Below, in pieces: positions 36,181 through 44,163 of a DNA stretch of 64,000 bases. The translations under genes and the position numbers were made by a program. Each line of letters begins with the position of its first letter. The stretch's first letter is position 1. The notes below the pieces were generated by a model that was not told where the DNA came from, did no database searches, and saw nothing but the letters and a program-made list of their open reading frames with translations. The DNA is from an uncultured Acidobacteriota bacterium (GTDB lineage Bacteria; Acidobacteriota; Blastocatellia; Pyrinomonadales; Pyrinomonadaceae): the NCBI GenBank assembly GCA_937871585.1, contig CALMPJ010000140.1:1-64000 (forward strand), read 5' to 3'.

Positions 36181-37989
36181 ATGTTGGATGTTTTAGGAAA
36201 TCTGGAAAGGTCGCATACTTGCGGCGAATTGCGTGCGAGCGATGTCGGTTCGCAGGTCGTCCTTATGGGCTGGGTCGCGAAGAAGCGTGATTTCGGTGTA
36301 TTCACATTCATCGATCTCCGTGACCGCGAAGGCGTGACGCAAGTTGTCGTCAGCGAGGAAACTGCGGCTGAGGCACATGCTAAGGCGAAGAATCTTCGCG
36401 GAGAGTTCGTTATCGCTGTAAAAGGCGAGGTTGTCGCTCGTGACGAAGGTGCCAAGAACGCAAAACTCTCGACAGGCGAGATCGAGGTCAAGGTTGGCGA
36501 AATTCTTGTTCTGAACGACGCGAAAGTGCCGCCGTTTCAACTCGAGGTCGCCGGCAGCGAGAATCTGGCTAGCGAAGACACGCGTTTGAAGTATCGTTAT
36601 CTCGACCTGCGTCGGCCGCAACTGCAGCAAAACATCATCATGCGTGCAAAGGCCGTGCGAGCGATCCGCGAGTATTTCGATTCGCGCGGATTTATCGAGA
36701 TCGAAACACCGATCTTGCTGAAATCTACACCAGAAGGAGCACGTGATTTCATCGTGCCTTCGCGAATTCACACAGGCAAGTTCTTCGCTCTGCCGCAGTC
36801 GCCGCAAATATTGAAGCAGATCACGATGATCGCGGGCCTCGACCGCTACTATCAGATCGCCCGCTGTTTCCGCGACGAAGACCTGCGTGCCGACCGCCAG
36901 CCCGAATTTACGCAGCTCGATATGGAGATGTCGTTTGCGAATCAGGAGATGGCGTACCGTGAGATACAGGGCATGTTCAATCACGTGCTCAAGCTGATCG
37001 ATGTCGAACTTCCCGCCGTCTGGCCGCGAATCACGTACGCCGAGGCAATGCGTCGCTACGGCAGCGACAAGCCGGATCTCCGGTTCGAGATGGAACTCGT
37101 CGATCTCAGCGACGATCTGCGTGACACGGATTTCGCACCGTTTGCAGACACGCTTTCGAATGGTGGCGAGGTGAAGTGCATCGTCGTCAAAGGCAAGGCT
37201 GACTATTCGCGTAAACAAACGGACGAGCTGCAGGAATTTGTAAAACGCTACGGTGCAGGTGCATTGGCGTTCATTAAGCTTGGGGACGAGACTTCGTCTT
37301 CGCTGATGAAAGTCCTAGGCGAGGAGAAGATCGCACAACTTGTTGGCACATCTGGAGCTGAAAAAGGCGATGCCGTTCTGATCGTCGCCGGAAAGAAAAG
37401 CGTGGTTGCCGCGTCGCTCGGAGCCCTACGAAACGAGGTTGCTCGCCGCGAAGATCTGATCGACCGCAGCAAATACGCGTGTCTGATCGTGACCGAGTTT
37501 CCGATGTTCGAGCATGACGAAGCGACCGACACTTACGTCGCCGCACATCATCCGTTCACGTCGCCGATGGACGAGGATCTTGAGAAATTCAAGACCGCCG
37601 TAAACGATCCTTCGCAACATCATTTACTCGGCGAGGTTCGTGCTAAGGCTTACGACGCCGTCATCAACGGCTACGAATGTGCCGGCGGCTCGATTCGTAT
37701 ACACCAGCAAGATATACAGGCGTTGAACTTCAAAGCTCTTGGTTTGTCGCCTGAAAAAGCACGTGAGCGGTTCGGATTCTTCCTCGACGCTTTGGAGTTC
37801 GGTACACCGCCGCACGGTGGATTCGCCGCCGGCATCGAACGCACATGTATGATATTGTGCGGCACAGAAAACATCCGCGACGTCATGGCGTTCCCCAAAA
37901 CCGCTTCGGCTCAAGACCTAATGATGGATTCGCCCGGCGAGGTTGATGTGTCGCAGTTGACGGAATTGGGGATCCAAGTCTGTGAATGA
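36181..37989 (+). CDS. aspS: Aspartyl-tRNA synthetase
   Basis: AspRS charges tRNA-Asp. The 602-residue protein is the bacterial type with an N-terminal OB domain (RSHTCGELRASDVGSQVVLM), class II core (SPQILKQ, IARCFRDEDLRADRQPEFTQLD), GAD-like insertion, and C-terminal motif 3 (GGFAAGIERTCMILCG, DVMAFPKTASAQDLM). ATG 36181 is the only reasonable start. No ribosome site lies between it and the T run of the preceding terminator. The AspRS/AsnRS dual-charging question cannot be settled by eye. Confidence 0.95.
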   Translation: MLDVLGNLERSHTCGELRASDVGSQVVLMGWVAKKRDFGVFTFIDLRDREGVTQVVVSEETAAEAHAKAKNLRGEFVIAVKGEVVARDEGAKNAKLSTGEIEVKVGEILVLNDAKVPPFQLEVAGSENLASEDTRLKYRYLDLRRPQLQQNIIMRAKAVRAIREYFDSRGFIEIETPILLKSTPEGARDFIVPSRIHTGKFFALPQSPQILKQITMIAGLDRYYQIARCFRDEDLRADRQPEFTQLDMEMSFANQEMAYREIQGMFNHVLKLIDVELPAVWPRITYAEAMRRYGSDKPDLRFEMELVDLSDDLRDTDFAPFADTLSNGGEVKCIVVKGKADYSRKQTDELQEFVKRYGAGALAFIKLGDETSSSLMKVLGEEKIAQLVGTSGAEKGDAVLIVAGKKSVVAASLGALRNEVARREDLIDRSKYACLIVTEFPMFEHDEATDTYVAAHHPFTSPMDEDLEKFKTAVNDPSQHHLLGEVRAKAYDAVINGYECAGGSIRIHQQDIQALNFKALGLSPEKARERFGFFLDALEFGTPPHGGFAAGIERTCMILCGTENIRDVMAFPKTASAQDLMMDSPGEVDVSQLTELGIQVCE

Positions 37990-38218
37990 AAATAGACGCG
38001 CCAGCTTGAAAACTGCCGTAATTGGTTTGATGCTCCTCTCGATTTGTCCTTTGGGAATTTATCTCGGGGAGCAATTGTATCAAAGCACTGATCCGATTTC
38101 GTTCGGAATTCATTCGGGACGCCCGATGAACTATTGGGACTACGTCGGATTCTTGGCTCTTGTTTTTTCGGTTACTTCTTTTCTTATTGCATATTGGCTT
38201 TTTCGAAGAGGCGACTGA
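37982..38218 (+). CDS. Small two-helix membrane protein
   Basis: The 78-residue protein has two hydrophobic helices (AVIGLMLLSICPLGIYLG and YVGFLALVFSVTSFLIAYWL) and a short charged C-terminus. It starts at GTG 37982, overlapping the end of aspS by 8 bases, which suggests coupling. No family is recognised. A conserved hypothetical status is likely, but spurious translation cannot be fully excluded. Confidence 0.55.
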   Translation: MNENRRASLKTAVIGLMLLSICPLGIYLGEQLYQSTDPISFGIHSGRPMNYWDYVGFLALVFSVTSFLIAYWLFRRGD

Positions 38219-38326
38219 AGCGGAAAACTTACTCAGAATATCCTACTGAAAGCAAAGTCCGATTCATTTGCGGGCAAATTCTTTTCGAACAAACTGACAA
38301 GAAATAGCGTAAGATGGCGCAGGACG

Positions 38327-38974
38327 ATGGCTACTAAGTACGATACAAATCCACTTGATCCGGAGTTTCCGGAAAAAGTAAGGGCTCAGGCCGAGGCCGC
38401 TGCGGCGACCAGTTCGCTGCATGTGACGAATGCTGAGACGCAGGCGTTTGGTGCATTGCCGACGGCGGCGACAGAGGAGCGTACGCGTCGGTTTGGCGAG
38501 GCCGATTTTCAGGCATATCAACAGCCTGCTGCGGGAACGTATGTTCCGGCAGCATATTCTCCTGCAAACTTCACGACCGTCGATCAGTCATCAAGCCGAA
38601 AGGTCGAGAAGCTTGGCATTCCGGAAAATATTGCGATCGCCCTCCCATACATTCCATGGTATCTCGGTTTGATCGCTGGTGTCGTGTTGCTCGTAATGCT
38701 GCCGCGAAGTGAGACGAAAGTTCGCTTTCACGCGGCCCAAGGCCTAGCGGCTCATGTCGGTATTCTGCTCGTTACGTTTATTCTCGGAGCGATCGGCAAT
38801 GCGACCGATGTTGCCGATATCGCGAACGGCATTTTTCAGCTTGTGACGACGATAATGCTCATTGTTTTCGCGATCAAGGCTTGGAAAGGCAAGCCTGTTC
38901 ATATCGAATCTATCGAAGACCTAACCAATTGGTTCGACGAAAAGATCGATTCGAAACTGCTTGGAAATAAGTAA
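38327..38974 (+). CDS. DUF4870-like membrane protein with long soluble N-terminus
   Basis: The 215-residue protein has a ~95-residue soluble N-terminus rich in Ala, Thr and Glu, then four predicted helices starting NIAIALPYIPWYLGLIAG. The centre carries VRFHAAQGLAAHVGILL, the His-rich helix signature of DUF4870-type (Tic20-like) proteins. The end has DLTNWFDEKIDSKLL. GCAGGA precedes the ATG. It abuts the zinc-ribbon gene exactly (stop at 38974, start at 38975), so the two are likely coupled. Confidence 0.72.
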   Translation: MATKYDTNPLDPEFPEKVRAQAEAAAATSSLHVTNAETQAFGALPTAATEERTRRFGEADFQAYQQPAAGTYVPAAYSPANFTTVDQSSSRKVEKLGIPENIAIALPYIPWYLGLIAGVVLLVMLPRSETKVRFHAAQGLAAHVGILLVTFILGAIGNATDVADIANGIFQLVTTIMLIVFAIKAWKGKPVHIESIEDLTNWFDEKIDSKLLGNK

Positions 38975-39436
38975 ATGTACTGTCAGGGCTGCGGACAATC
39001 TTATTCGAAAGAGCAAAAATTCTGCACCTCGTGCGGTTCGCAGATGTTTGTTTCAGACAATGAGATCGACAAAGACGGAATGCCGGGCAAGATGCTAGAT
39101 AACGTACTGACGACGGTATTTTTGATCGTATTGTTTGGGCTCGGAATCTTGGTTGGTCTCGTTGCCGTACTGCTTGGCAGCAATATCGAACCAAAATTCG
39201 TGATGTTCATTTCGATAGCCTATCTCGCCGCTGTCTTTGGCATTTGTGCGACGTTGCTGAAGCAAGTTCCTAAGCTGATCGATGCCAAGCTTAATTCGTA
39301 CAATCGAAGCGAACAGAATATTCGTCCTCTACTGCAGCCTCGCACCACTGCCCAACTCGAAGAACCAATGACGCCCGTGGCAAGCGTTACCGATCGAACC
39401 ACTCGAATTCTTGAACGCGTTCCAAGCGAACGTTAG
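38975..39436 (+). CDS. Zinc-ribbon membrane protein
   Basis: The 153-residue protein begins with a CxxC...CxxC zinc ribbon (YCQGCGQSYSKEQKFCTSCG), then two transmembrane helices (VFLIVLFGLGILVGLVAVLL and VMFISIAYLAAVFGICATLL), and a charged C-terminus. This layout is common for small membrane-associated regulators of unknown role. It follows the DUF4870-like gene with no gap. Confidence 0.72.
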   Translation: MYCQGCGQSYSKEQKFCTSCGSQMFVSDNEIDKDGMPGKMLDNVLTTVFLIVLFGLGILVGLVAVLLGSNIEPKFVMFISIAYLAAVFGICATLLKQVPKLIDAKLNSYNRSEQNIRPLLQPRTTAQLEEPMTPVASVTDRTTRILERVPSER

Positions 39437-39439
39437 TCA

Positions 39440-39802
39440 TTACTTACAGCTTGCCTCCGGATTCATCGTCGTTGCACATCTGTTCGCACATGTTTCCGTT
39501 ACGTACTTCATTAGGTCAGCGTCCTTGAATATCGACTCTTGTTTCGAAGGCGAACCAGCAGCCTTGCCCTTTGGCGAATCGAGCCAGATGCGGTACATCG
39601 CGTCGAATTGCGGATCGGCATCGCGGCAGTAATTATTGCAAGCATTGAGCTTTGCCTTCTCCGCTGTCTTGTCTTTACCCTCGAACGTTTTGCCTTGATA
39701 AGACACTTTTCCAGTGCATTCGGCTCCCGAGCCGCTGCAAGCAGCACCAATTGTTACTAACACAACGGTCATCAAGATCGCCGATATTATGTTGTTCATC
39801 AT
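39440..39802 (-). CDS. Small secreted cysteine-containing protein, possible lipoprotein
   Basis: The 120-residue protein has an N-terminal signal (IISAILMTVVLVTIGAAC) that ends in a cysteine usable as a lipobox (IGAAC, an imperfect match). Mature sequence carries about eight cysteines (CTGKV, ACNNYC, TCANRC, SCK) suggesting disulfides. No family recognised. It begins at ATG 39802 directly after the cstA stop with a GGAGG inside the end of cstA, so it is translated with it. Confidence 0.68.
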   Translation of the reverse strand: MMNNIISAILMTVVLVTIGAACSGSGAECTGKVSYQGKTFEGKDKTAEKAKLNACNNYCRDADPQFDAMYRIWLDSPKGKAAGSPSKQESIFKDADLMKYVTETCANRCATTMNPEASCK

Positions 39803-41506
39803 TTAATTTACCTCCGCGAGTTCGCCGCTTATCGCTTCGTCATCATCGTCGCGACGAAGTTTTAGTAATCCGGTAATGACCAAGAAAATTGCGAGTCCGA
39901 TGAGTGCGACCGACATCACACCGTTAATGAGTTTCGCGTCAAAGCCCGCCGTGGCCTGAAAATTCGAATAGACCATCACGCCCAATGCCCACAGCGTTAT
40001 CACAAGAACGAACAGCATTGGCAACAGCGTGTAAGCGATTCGTTTGCGTGCCTTGTAAAGCCAGACGGTGATGGCAAGCAGTGTCAGTGCGGCAAGCAGT
40101 TGGTTCGACGCTCCGAATAGCGTCCAAAATTCGACGTAACTTCCGGGTTTGGCGAGAAAAATAAGCGCGAGTGGCAGAGCGACAGTTACAAGAGTTCCGA
40201 TCACGGCTCCGACTTTGCCCGGAATGCCGATCAACTCTTGAACAAGATATCGTCCAAGTCTCATCGTCACATCGAGCGTGTCGAATACGAATGTCGAGAA
40301 CGCCATTGCACCGAATGTTATCGCGAACTTCAGGTTTTCCTTACCGATTATGAGCGACAGGAATTCGCCGATGCCATTGCCGTAGATCTTGCCGGCCGGT
40401 AGGTTCTTGCCGTCAGGGCCAACTAGAGCGTCGCTCGCGGCGATCATCACGACGACGAGTGCAATGAATGCCACAAAACCTTCAGCGAGCATCGCTCCGT
40501 AACCGATGGCGTGTGTATGAGTTTCTTTGTCGATCTGTTTCGAGGTTGTGCCGGAACAAACCAAACCATGAAAACCGGAACAAGCACCGCAAGCTATTGT
40601 GACAAACAAGAATGGGAATAACATTCCTGTCATACCGCCTATGTCGAATGATTTGAACGCCGGCTGCTGTATCTCGTAGCCTCCGAAAAATATACCGATC
40701 ACTCCGACCGCGATCGCGGCGTATAAGACAAACCCGCCGAGATAGCCACGCGGCTGCAGCAATGCCCAAACGGGCAATAGCGACGCGACGATGCAATACG
40801 CGATGATGATCACAGCCCACGTCTGATGGCTGAAAACAAATACGTGGGACATCATCGTGCCCACGTATGCGAGGGCGAAGGTCGCCGGAACAAAGATGAT
40901 CGTCGCGAGCCAAAGCGGCGGCTTTAGGAAGCGTTCGACGAGGCCGAGAATGATGGACAGTCCGAGGTAAAGAACACTGGCCATTGCGACCGCACCGCCG
41001 GGATTGAAGCTAGTAGTGCCGACAAGAGCTTCGTCGCCGGCGACGAATGTTCCGGCCGTAATATCAGTAAACGCCACGGCAACGTAAACCAATGCGATCC
41101 AGATAAATACCATTAGCGCACGCCCAGCGGCTCCGCCCATCTTGTCGCGAGTGATCTCAGCGATCGACTGAGCTCCGTGCCGAACCGACGAAGCCAATGC
41201 CGAAAAATCGTGCACCGCACCGATCAGCACCACGCCGAGAGCTATCCACAGCAGACACGGCAACCAGCCAAATGCCAAACACGCAATGATCGGCCCCGCG
41301 ATCGGCCCTGCCGCCGCGATCGCCGAAAAATGTTGTCCGAAAAGATAAAAAGGCTGCGTCGGCACGAAATCTTCGCCGTCATTTACAATATTCGCCGGCG
41401 TCTCGCGTCCGGCATCAAGCTTAAACTGCCGAGCAACCCATCGCCCGTAGCCAAAGTACCCAAAAACGAGCCAAGCGATAACACCAATAGCGAGCAAAGT
41501 GAGCAT
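39803..41506 (-). CDS. cstA: Carbon starvation protein A family transporter
   Basis: The 567-residue membrane protein has about 16 helices and the CstA motifs: LFGQHFSAIAAAGPIAGPI, GAVHDFSALASSVRHG, ACGACSGFHGLVCSGTTSKQ and DTLDVTMRLGRYLVQE. Members import peptides or pyruvate, often during starvation. It diverges from the thioesterase gene; a palindrome at 41541-41566 lies between them. The small cysteine-rich gene follows directly downstream. Confidence 0.9.
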   Translation of the reverse strand: MLTLLAIGVIAWLVFGYFGYGRWVARQFKLDAGRETPANIVNDGEDFVPTQPFYLFGQHFSAIAAAGPIAGPIIACLAFGWLPCLLWIALGVVLIGAVHDFSALASSVRHGAQSIAEITRDKMGGAAGRALMVFIWIALVYVAVAFTDITAGTFVAGDEALVGTTSFNPGGAVAMASVLYLGLSIILGLVERFLKPPLWLATIIFVPATFALAYVGTMMSHVFVFSHQTWAVIIIAYCIVASLLPVWALLQPRGYLGGFVLYAAIAVGVIGIFFGGYEIQQPAFKSFDIGGMTGMLFPFLFVTIACGACSGFHGLVCSGTTSKQIDKETHTHAIGYGAMLAEGFVAFIALVVVMIAASDALVGPDGKNLPAGKIYGNGIGEFLSLIIGKENLKFAITFGAMAFSTFVFDTLDVTMRLGRYLVQELIGIPGKVGAVIGTLVTVALPLALIFLAKPGSYVEFWTLFGASNQLLAALTLLAITVWLYKARKRIAYTLLPMLFVLVITLWALGVMVYSNFQATAGFDAKLINGVMSVALIGLAIFLVITGLLKLRRDDDDEAISGELAEVN

Positions 41507-41540
41507 AAATTGAGGGTTTGTGAAAAGAAACTGGTCTAAC

Positions 41541-41566
41541 TTTACATATAAATCTCGATATGTAAA
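41541..41566. promoter_or_regulatory. Palindrome between cstA and the thioesterase gene
   Basis: TTTACATAT (41541-41549) and ATATGTAAA (41558-41566) form perfect 9-bp arms around an 8-base spacer. It lies 35 bases upstream of cstA and 12 bases before the thioesterase start, suggesting an operator shared by both genes or controlling cstA. Confidence 0.45.
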
Positions 41567-41577
41567 CTTCGAACTAC

Positions 41578-42048
41578 ATGGAAAAGAGTCTTCAAGAAAC
41601 CTACTCGCCCAACAGCATTTGCTTCGGCTGTGGGCCGGCGAATGATAAGGGGCTGCACATCAACAGCTTTCCGGCAGATGACGGCAGCGAGGATGTTGTA
41701 GCCGTTTGGCACGCGAGCCCTGAGCATCAAGCGTTTCCGGGGATGTTGAACGGCGGCATTATCGGAGCTTTGCTCGATTGCCATTCGAACTGGACGGCGA
41801 CGTATTTTCTGATGAAACGCGATGGAAAAGACGCACCTGATTGCACAGTTACAGCTGATTTCCACGTAAAACTAAAACGCCCGACGCCATTCGATGCACC
41901 GATTCACCTCAAAGCCCGCGTCGTCGAATCAGCCGACGACCGTGCAACTGTCGAAGCCGAGCTGATCGCAAACGACAAGATCTGCGCAACCTGTCGCGGC
42001 ACGTTCGTCGCCGTTCAGGAAGGCCATCCGGCTTATCATCGTTGGTAG
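41578..42048 (+). CDS. Hotdog-fold thioesterase, PaaI-type
   Basis: The 156-residue protein has a PaaI/hotdog layout: NSICFGCGPANDKGLHI, HQAFPGMLNGGIIGALLDCHSNWTA (the helix with the catalytic-site Asp), and APDCTVTADFHVKLKRPTPF. The family hydrolyses acyl-CoA thioesters, substrate unknown here. Cysteines near the N-terminus (CFGCG) are common in one subgroup. It is followed by a DinB-like gene 5 bases downstream. Confidence 0.82.
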   Translation: MEKSLQETYSPNSICFGCGPANDKGLHINSFPADDGSEDVVAVWHASPEHQAFPGMLNGGIIGALLDCHSNWTATYFLMKRDGKDAPDCTVTADFHVKLKRPTPFDAPIHLKARVVESADDRATVEAELIANDKICATCRGTFVAVQEGHPAYHRW

Positions 42049-42053
42049 AGAAT

Positions 42054-42590
42054 ATGAACAAAGCCAAGATTATCGACGAACTTCGAAGCAAATACGGAGC
42101 ATTTGCAGAATATGTCGCGAGTTTATCCGAGGATGACTTCGTGTTCTCGTTACACGGTGAAAAGTGGGCGGCGGGACAGCAGATCGAGCATCTGTGTTTG
42201 TCGGTCGAACCGTTAGTAAAGGGTCTTCGAGCACCGGAATTTGCGCTGAAAGCTATGTTTGGCAAGGCCGATCATCCTTCAGCTAGCTATGCTGAACTCG
42301 TCGCGAGGTATCGCAGCGAACTTGCCGCAGGTGGAACTGCTCCTGCTTCGTTTCGGCCTGATGAAGTTGCGTTTGCGAGAAAGGAGGAGTTTGTCAATAC
42401 GCTTCGTGAATTGGTTGAAAAGCTTTGCGCCAAAATCGAGAAGTTTGATGAAGAAAGGCTTGATATTCGGGTTTTGCCGCATCCTTTGCTTGGCAAACTG
42501 ACGATGCGCGAGATGTTCTATTTCACCATTTACCACTCTGAACATCATCACAAACTCACGGTTGAGAATTTGGCTGCACGAGTTTCATGA
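42054..42590 (+). CDS. DinB-like protein
   Basis: The 178-residue protein has the four-helix DinB/DfsB layout: an early GEKWAAGQQIEHLCLSVEPL with a metal-binding His, and a late MREMFYFTIYHSEHHHKLT carrying the H...HH motif. These are metal-dependent transferases or thiol enzymes, function not known. ATG 42054 is preferred over the earlier GTG/TTG since AGAG lies just upstream. The 3' end overlaps the opposite-strand exonuclease gene by 35 bases. Confidence 0.8.
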   Translation: MNKAKIIDELRSKYGAFAEYVASLSEDDFVFSLHGEKWAAGQQIEHLCLSVEPLVKGLRAPEFALKAMFGKADHPSASYAELVARYRSELAAGGTAPASFRPDEVAFARKEEFVNTLRELVEKLCAKIEKFDEERLDIRVLPHPLLGKLTMREMFYFTIYHSEHHHKLTVENLAARVS

Positions 42591-43146
42591 TCTGCTCTTC
42601 GTAGTTTTCGATCAATCCCAGACGCTCGAGCCAATCACATTGCTCACGCCTCAAGGCGGGCAAATGAATAACATCTGACAACGCATAATCGACCAGTTCG
42701 TCGGTCCAGATGCCGTTCCATTTTCGGTTGAACTTGGCTCTTTGCGATTTGTCGAGGTCGATGGCGAAGTAGCGGTAGAGCGTTTCGGCGAGCGAGACCG
42801 ATTGGTTTGCGCCTTTCGTAAGAACCTTTTCCGCGATCATTGTGTCGTAAACATTTGCGACCACAAAGCCATTAGTACTGAGGAAATCGAGATCGAAACG
42901 GGCGTTGTGAAATATTTTTACGATGCGTTCGTCGGATAGCAGATCGGCAAGCCGTCCGGCGGGGATGCCTTCGCTTAATGGTATGAGCACGTTGAATTCT
43001 CCGTCGGAGAATTGAATCGAAAAGAGCTTTCCTGTCGCCGAACTTAAGCCCGAAGTTTCCGTGTCACAGCCCAACACTTCTGCCTCAGCGAGGCGTTCGT
43101 ATGCCTCGTCGATCTCGGTTGTCGTGCGCGCGACTAGAATATCCAC
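42556..43146 (-). CDS. RNase D-like 3'-5' exonuclease domain protein
   Basis: The 196-residue protein is a DEDDy exonuclease: ExoI GCDTETSGL, ExoII FHNARFDLDFLSTNGF, and ExoIII YALSDVIHLPALR with the Tyr-Asp pair. It lacks the HRDC domain of full RNase D (about 370 residues), so it is a single-domain enzyme of uncertain substrate (RNA or DNA, as in proofreading domains). It overlaps the end of the DinB-like gene on the other strand. Confidence 0.82.
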   Translation of the reverse strand: MDILVARTTTEIDEAYERLAEAEVLGCDTETSGLSSATGKLFSIQFSDGEFNVLIPLSEGIPAGRLADLLSDERIVKIFHNARFDLDFLSTNGFVVANVYDTMIAEKVLTKGANQSVSLAETLYRYFAIDLDKSQRAKFNRKWNGIWTDELVDYALSDVIHLPALRREQCDWLERLGLIENYEEQIMKLVQPNSQP

Positions 43147-43182
43147 GCTTCAAATTGTAAATTACTATCGAAGTAATCACAT

Positions 43183-43839
43183 ATGCTTGAGACCATAAAC
43201 GCCATCGAAGCACGCATCCTCGGCTCGCTTGTCGAGAAACAACTAACGACGCCCGAATACTATCCGCTTACGCTGAATGCATTGGTAAACGCTTGTAACC
43301 AAAAAAATAACCGCGAACCGGTGATGTCGCTGGACGAAGCGACGGTGACGAACGCTCTCGAAAGTTTACGCGACCGCAATCTCGTCTATGTCTATTACGG
43401 CAGCACGAGCCGCGTGCCTAAGTACAAGCATATGCTTCCGAGCGTTTATGAGCTCGAGCCGGCCGAGGTCGCGGTTGTGGCCGTAATGCTGCTTCGCGGA
43501 CCGCAGACGTTGGGTGAATTGCGAACACGAACCGAGCGAATGCACGAGTTTGGTGGGCTCGGCGAGGTTCAAGAAACTCTCGACCGCCTATCGCGGCGAG
43601 ACGAGCCAATTGTTGTAAAACTTCCAGTCTTGGCGGGACAGAAAGAGGCCCGATTCGGACATCTGCTCTCAGGCGACATCGACGTCGAGGCATTCGCGGC
43701 GGCACATCCAACTCGTGCGGCTCAGGCGGAAAGTTCAAATGAACGCATTACAAAGCTCGAAACTGAAGTTAGCGAATTGCGGAGCGAAGTCGAATCTTTG
43801 AAAACGACATTTGACGAATTCAAGCGGCAATTTGAATGA
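43183..43839 (+). CDS. YceH/DUF480 family protein
   Basis: The 218-residue protein matches UPF0502 (YceH): TINAIEARILGSLVEKQLTTPEYYPLTLNALVNACNQK pattern, with NREPVMSLDE and a second winged-helix domain (VMLLRGPQTLGELRTR, RLSRRDEPIVVKLPV), then a C-terminal coiled coil (about residues 180-218: ETEVSELRSEVESLKT). Two winged helices suggest DNA binding, but the role is unknown. The DUF6868-like gene starts 11 bases downstream. Confidence 0.88.
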   Translation: MLETINAIEARILGSLVEKQLTTPEYYPLTLNALVNACNQKNNREPVMSLDEATVTNALESLRDRNLVYVYYGSTSRVPKYKHMLPSVYELEPAEVAVVAVMLLRGPQTLGELRTRTERMHEFGGLGEVQETLDRLSRRDEPIVVKLPVLAGQKEARFGHLLSGDIDVEAFAAAHPTRAAQAESSNERITKLETEVSELRSEVESLKTTFDEFKRQFE

Positions 43840-43849
43840 GGATAATGAA

Positions 43850-44107
43850 ATGAATATCGAAACACTGCACAGAATGTTGGCGTGGAGTCTGCTGATCAAC
43901 TACGTGATCCTGATCATTTGGTTTGTGGCGTTCATCGCGTTTCACCAGCTTATCTACGATCTACATACTGTATGGTTCCGATTGTCGCCGGAGCAGTTTG
44001 ACGCGATCCATTATCTCGGGATGGCGGTATACAAGGTAATTATCATGGTATTCGTGCTGTCACCATATCTTGCTATGCACATCATCAGGCCGGGAAAGGA
44101 CAAGTAA
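43850..44107 (+). CDS. DUF6868-like membrane protein
   Basis: The 85-residue protein has two transmembrane helices (WSLLINYVILIIWFVAFIAF and YLGMAVYKVIIMVFVLSPYLA) joined by a helix with WFRLSPEQFDAI. This matches the DUF6868 family, function unknown. ATG 43850 is supported by GAGG at 43839-43842. It follows the YceH gene closely and ends at a good terminator. Confidence 0.78.
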   Translation: MNIETLHRMLAWSLLINYVILIIWFVAFIAFHQLIYDLHTVWFRLSPEQFDAIHYLGMAVYKVIIMVFVLSPYLAMHIIRPGKDK

Positions 44108-44109
44108 AA

Positions 44110-44140
44110 AAGGAGAGGCCGCTACTACCTCTCCTTCTTT
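44110..44140. terminator. Terminator between convergent genes
   Basis: AAGGAGAGG (44110-44118) pairs with CCTCTCCTT (44128-44136) around a 9-base loop. A-rich on one side and CTTT on the other, so it can stop both converging transcripts. Confidence 0.8.
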
Positions 44141-44163
44141 GACGAACCGATATCTGCCTTGTC

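Noticed and set aside
36193-37218. 341-codon open frame on the minus strand inside aspS
   Set aside because: Fully antisense to a clear aspartyl-tRNA synthetase, with no family motifs.
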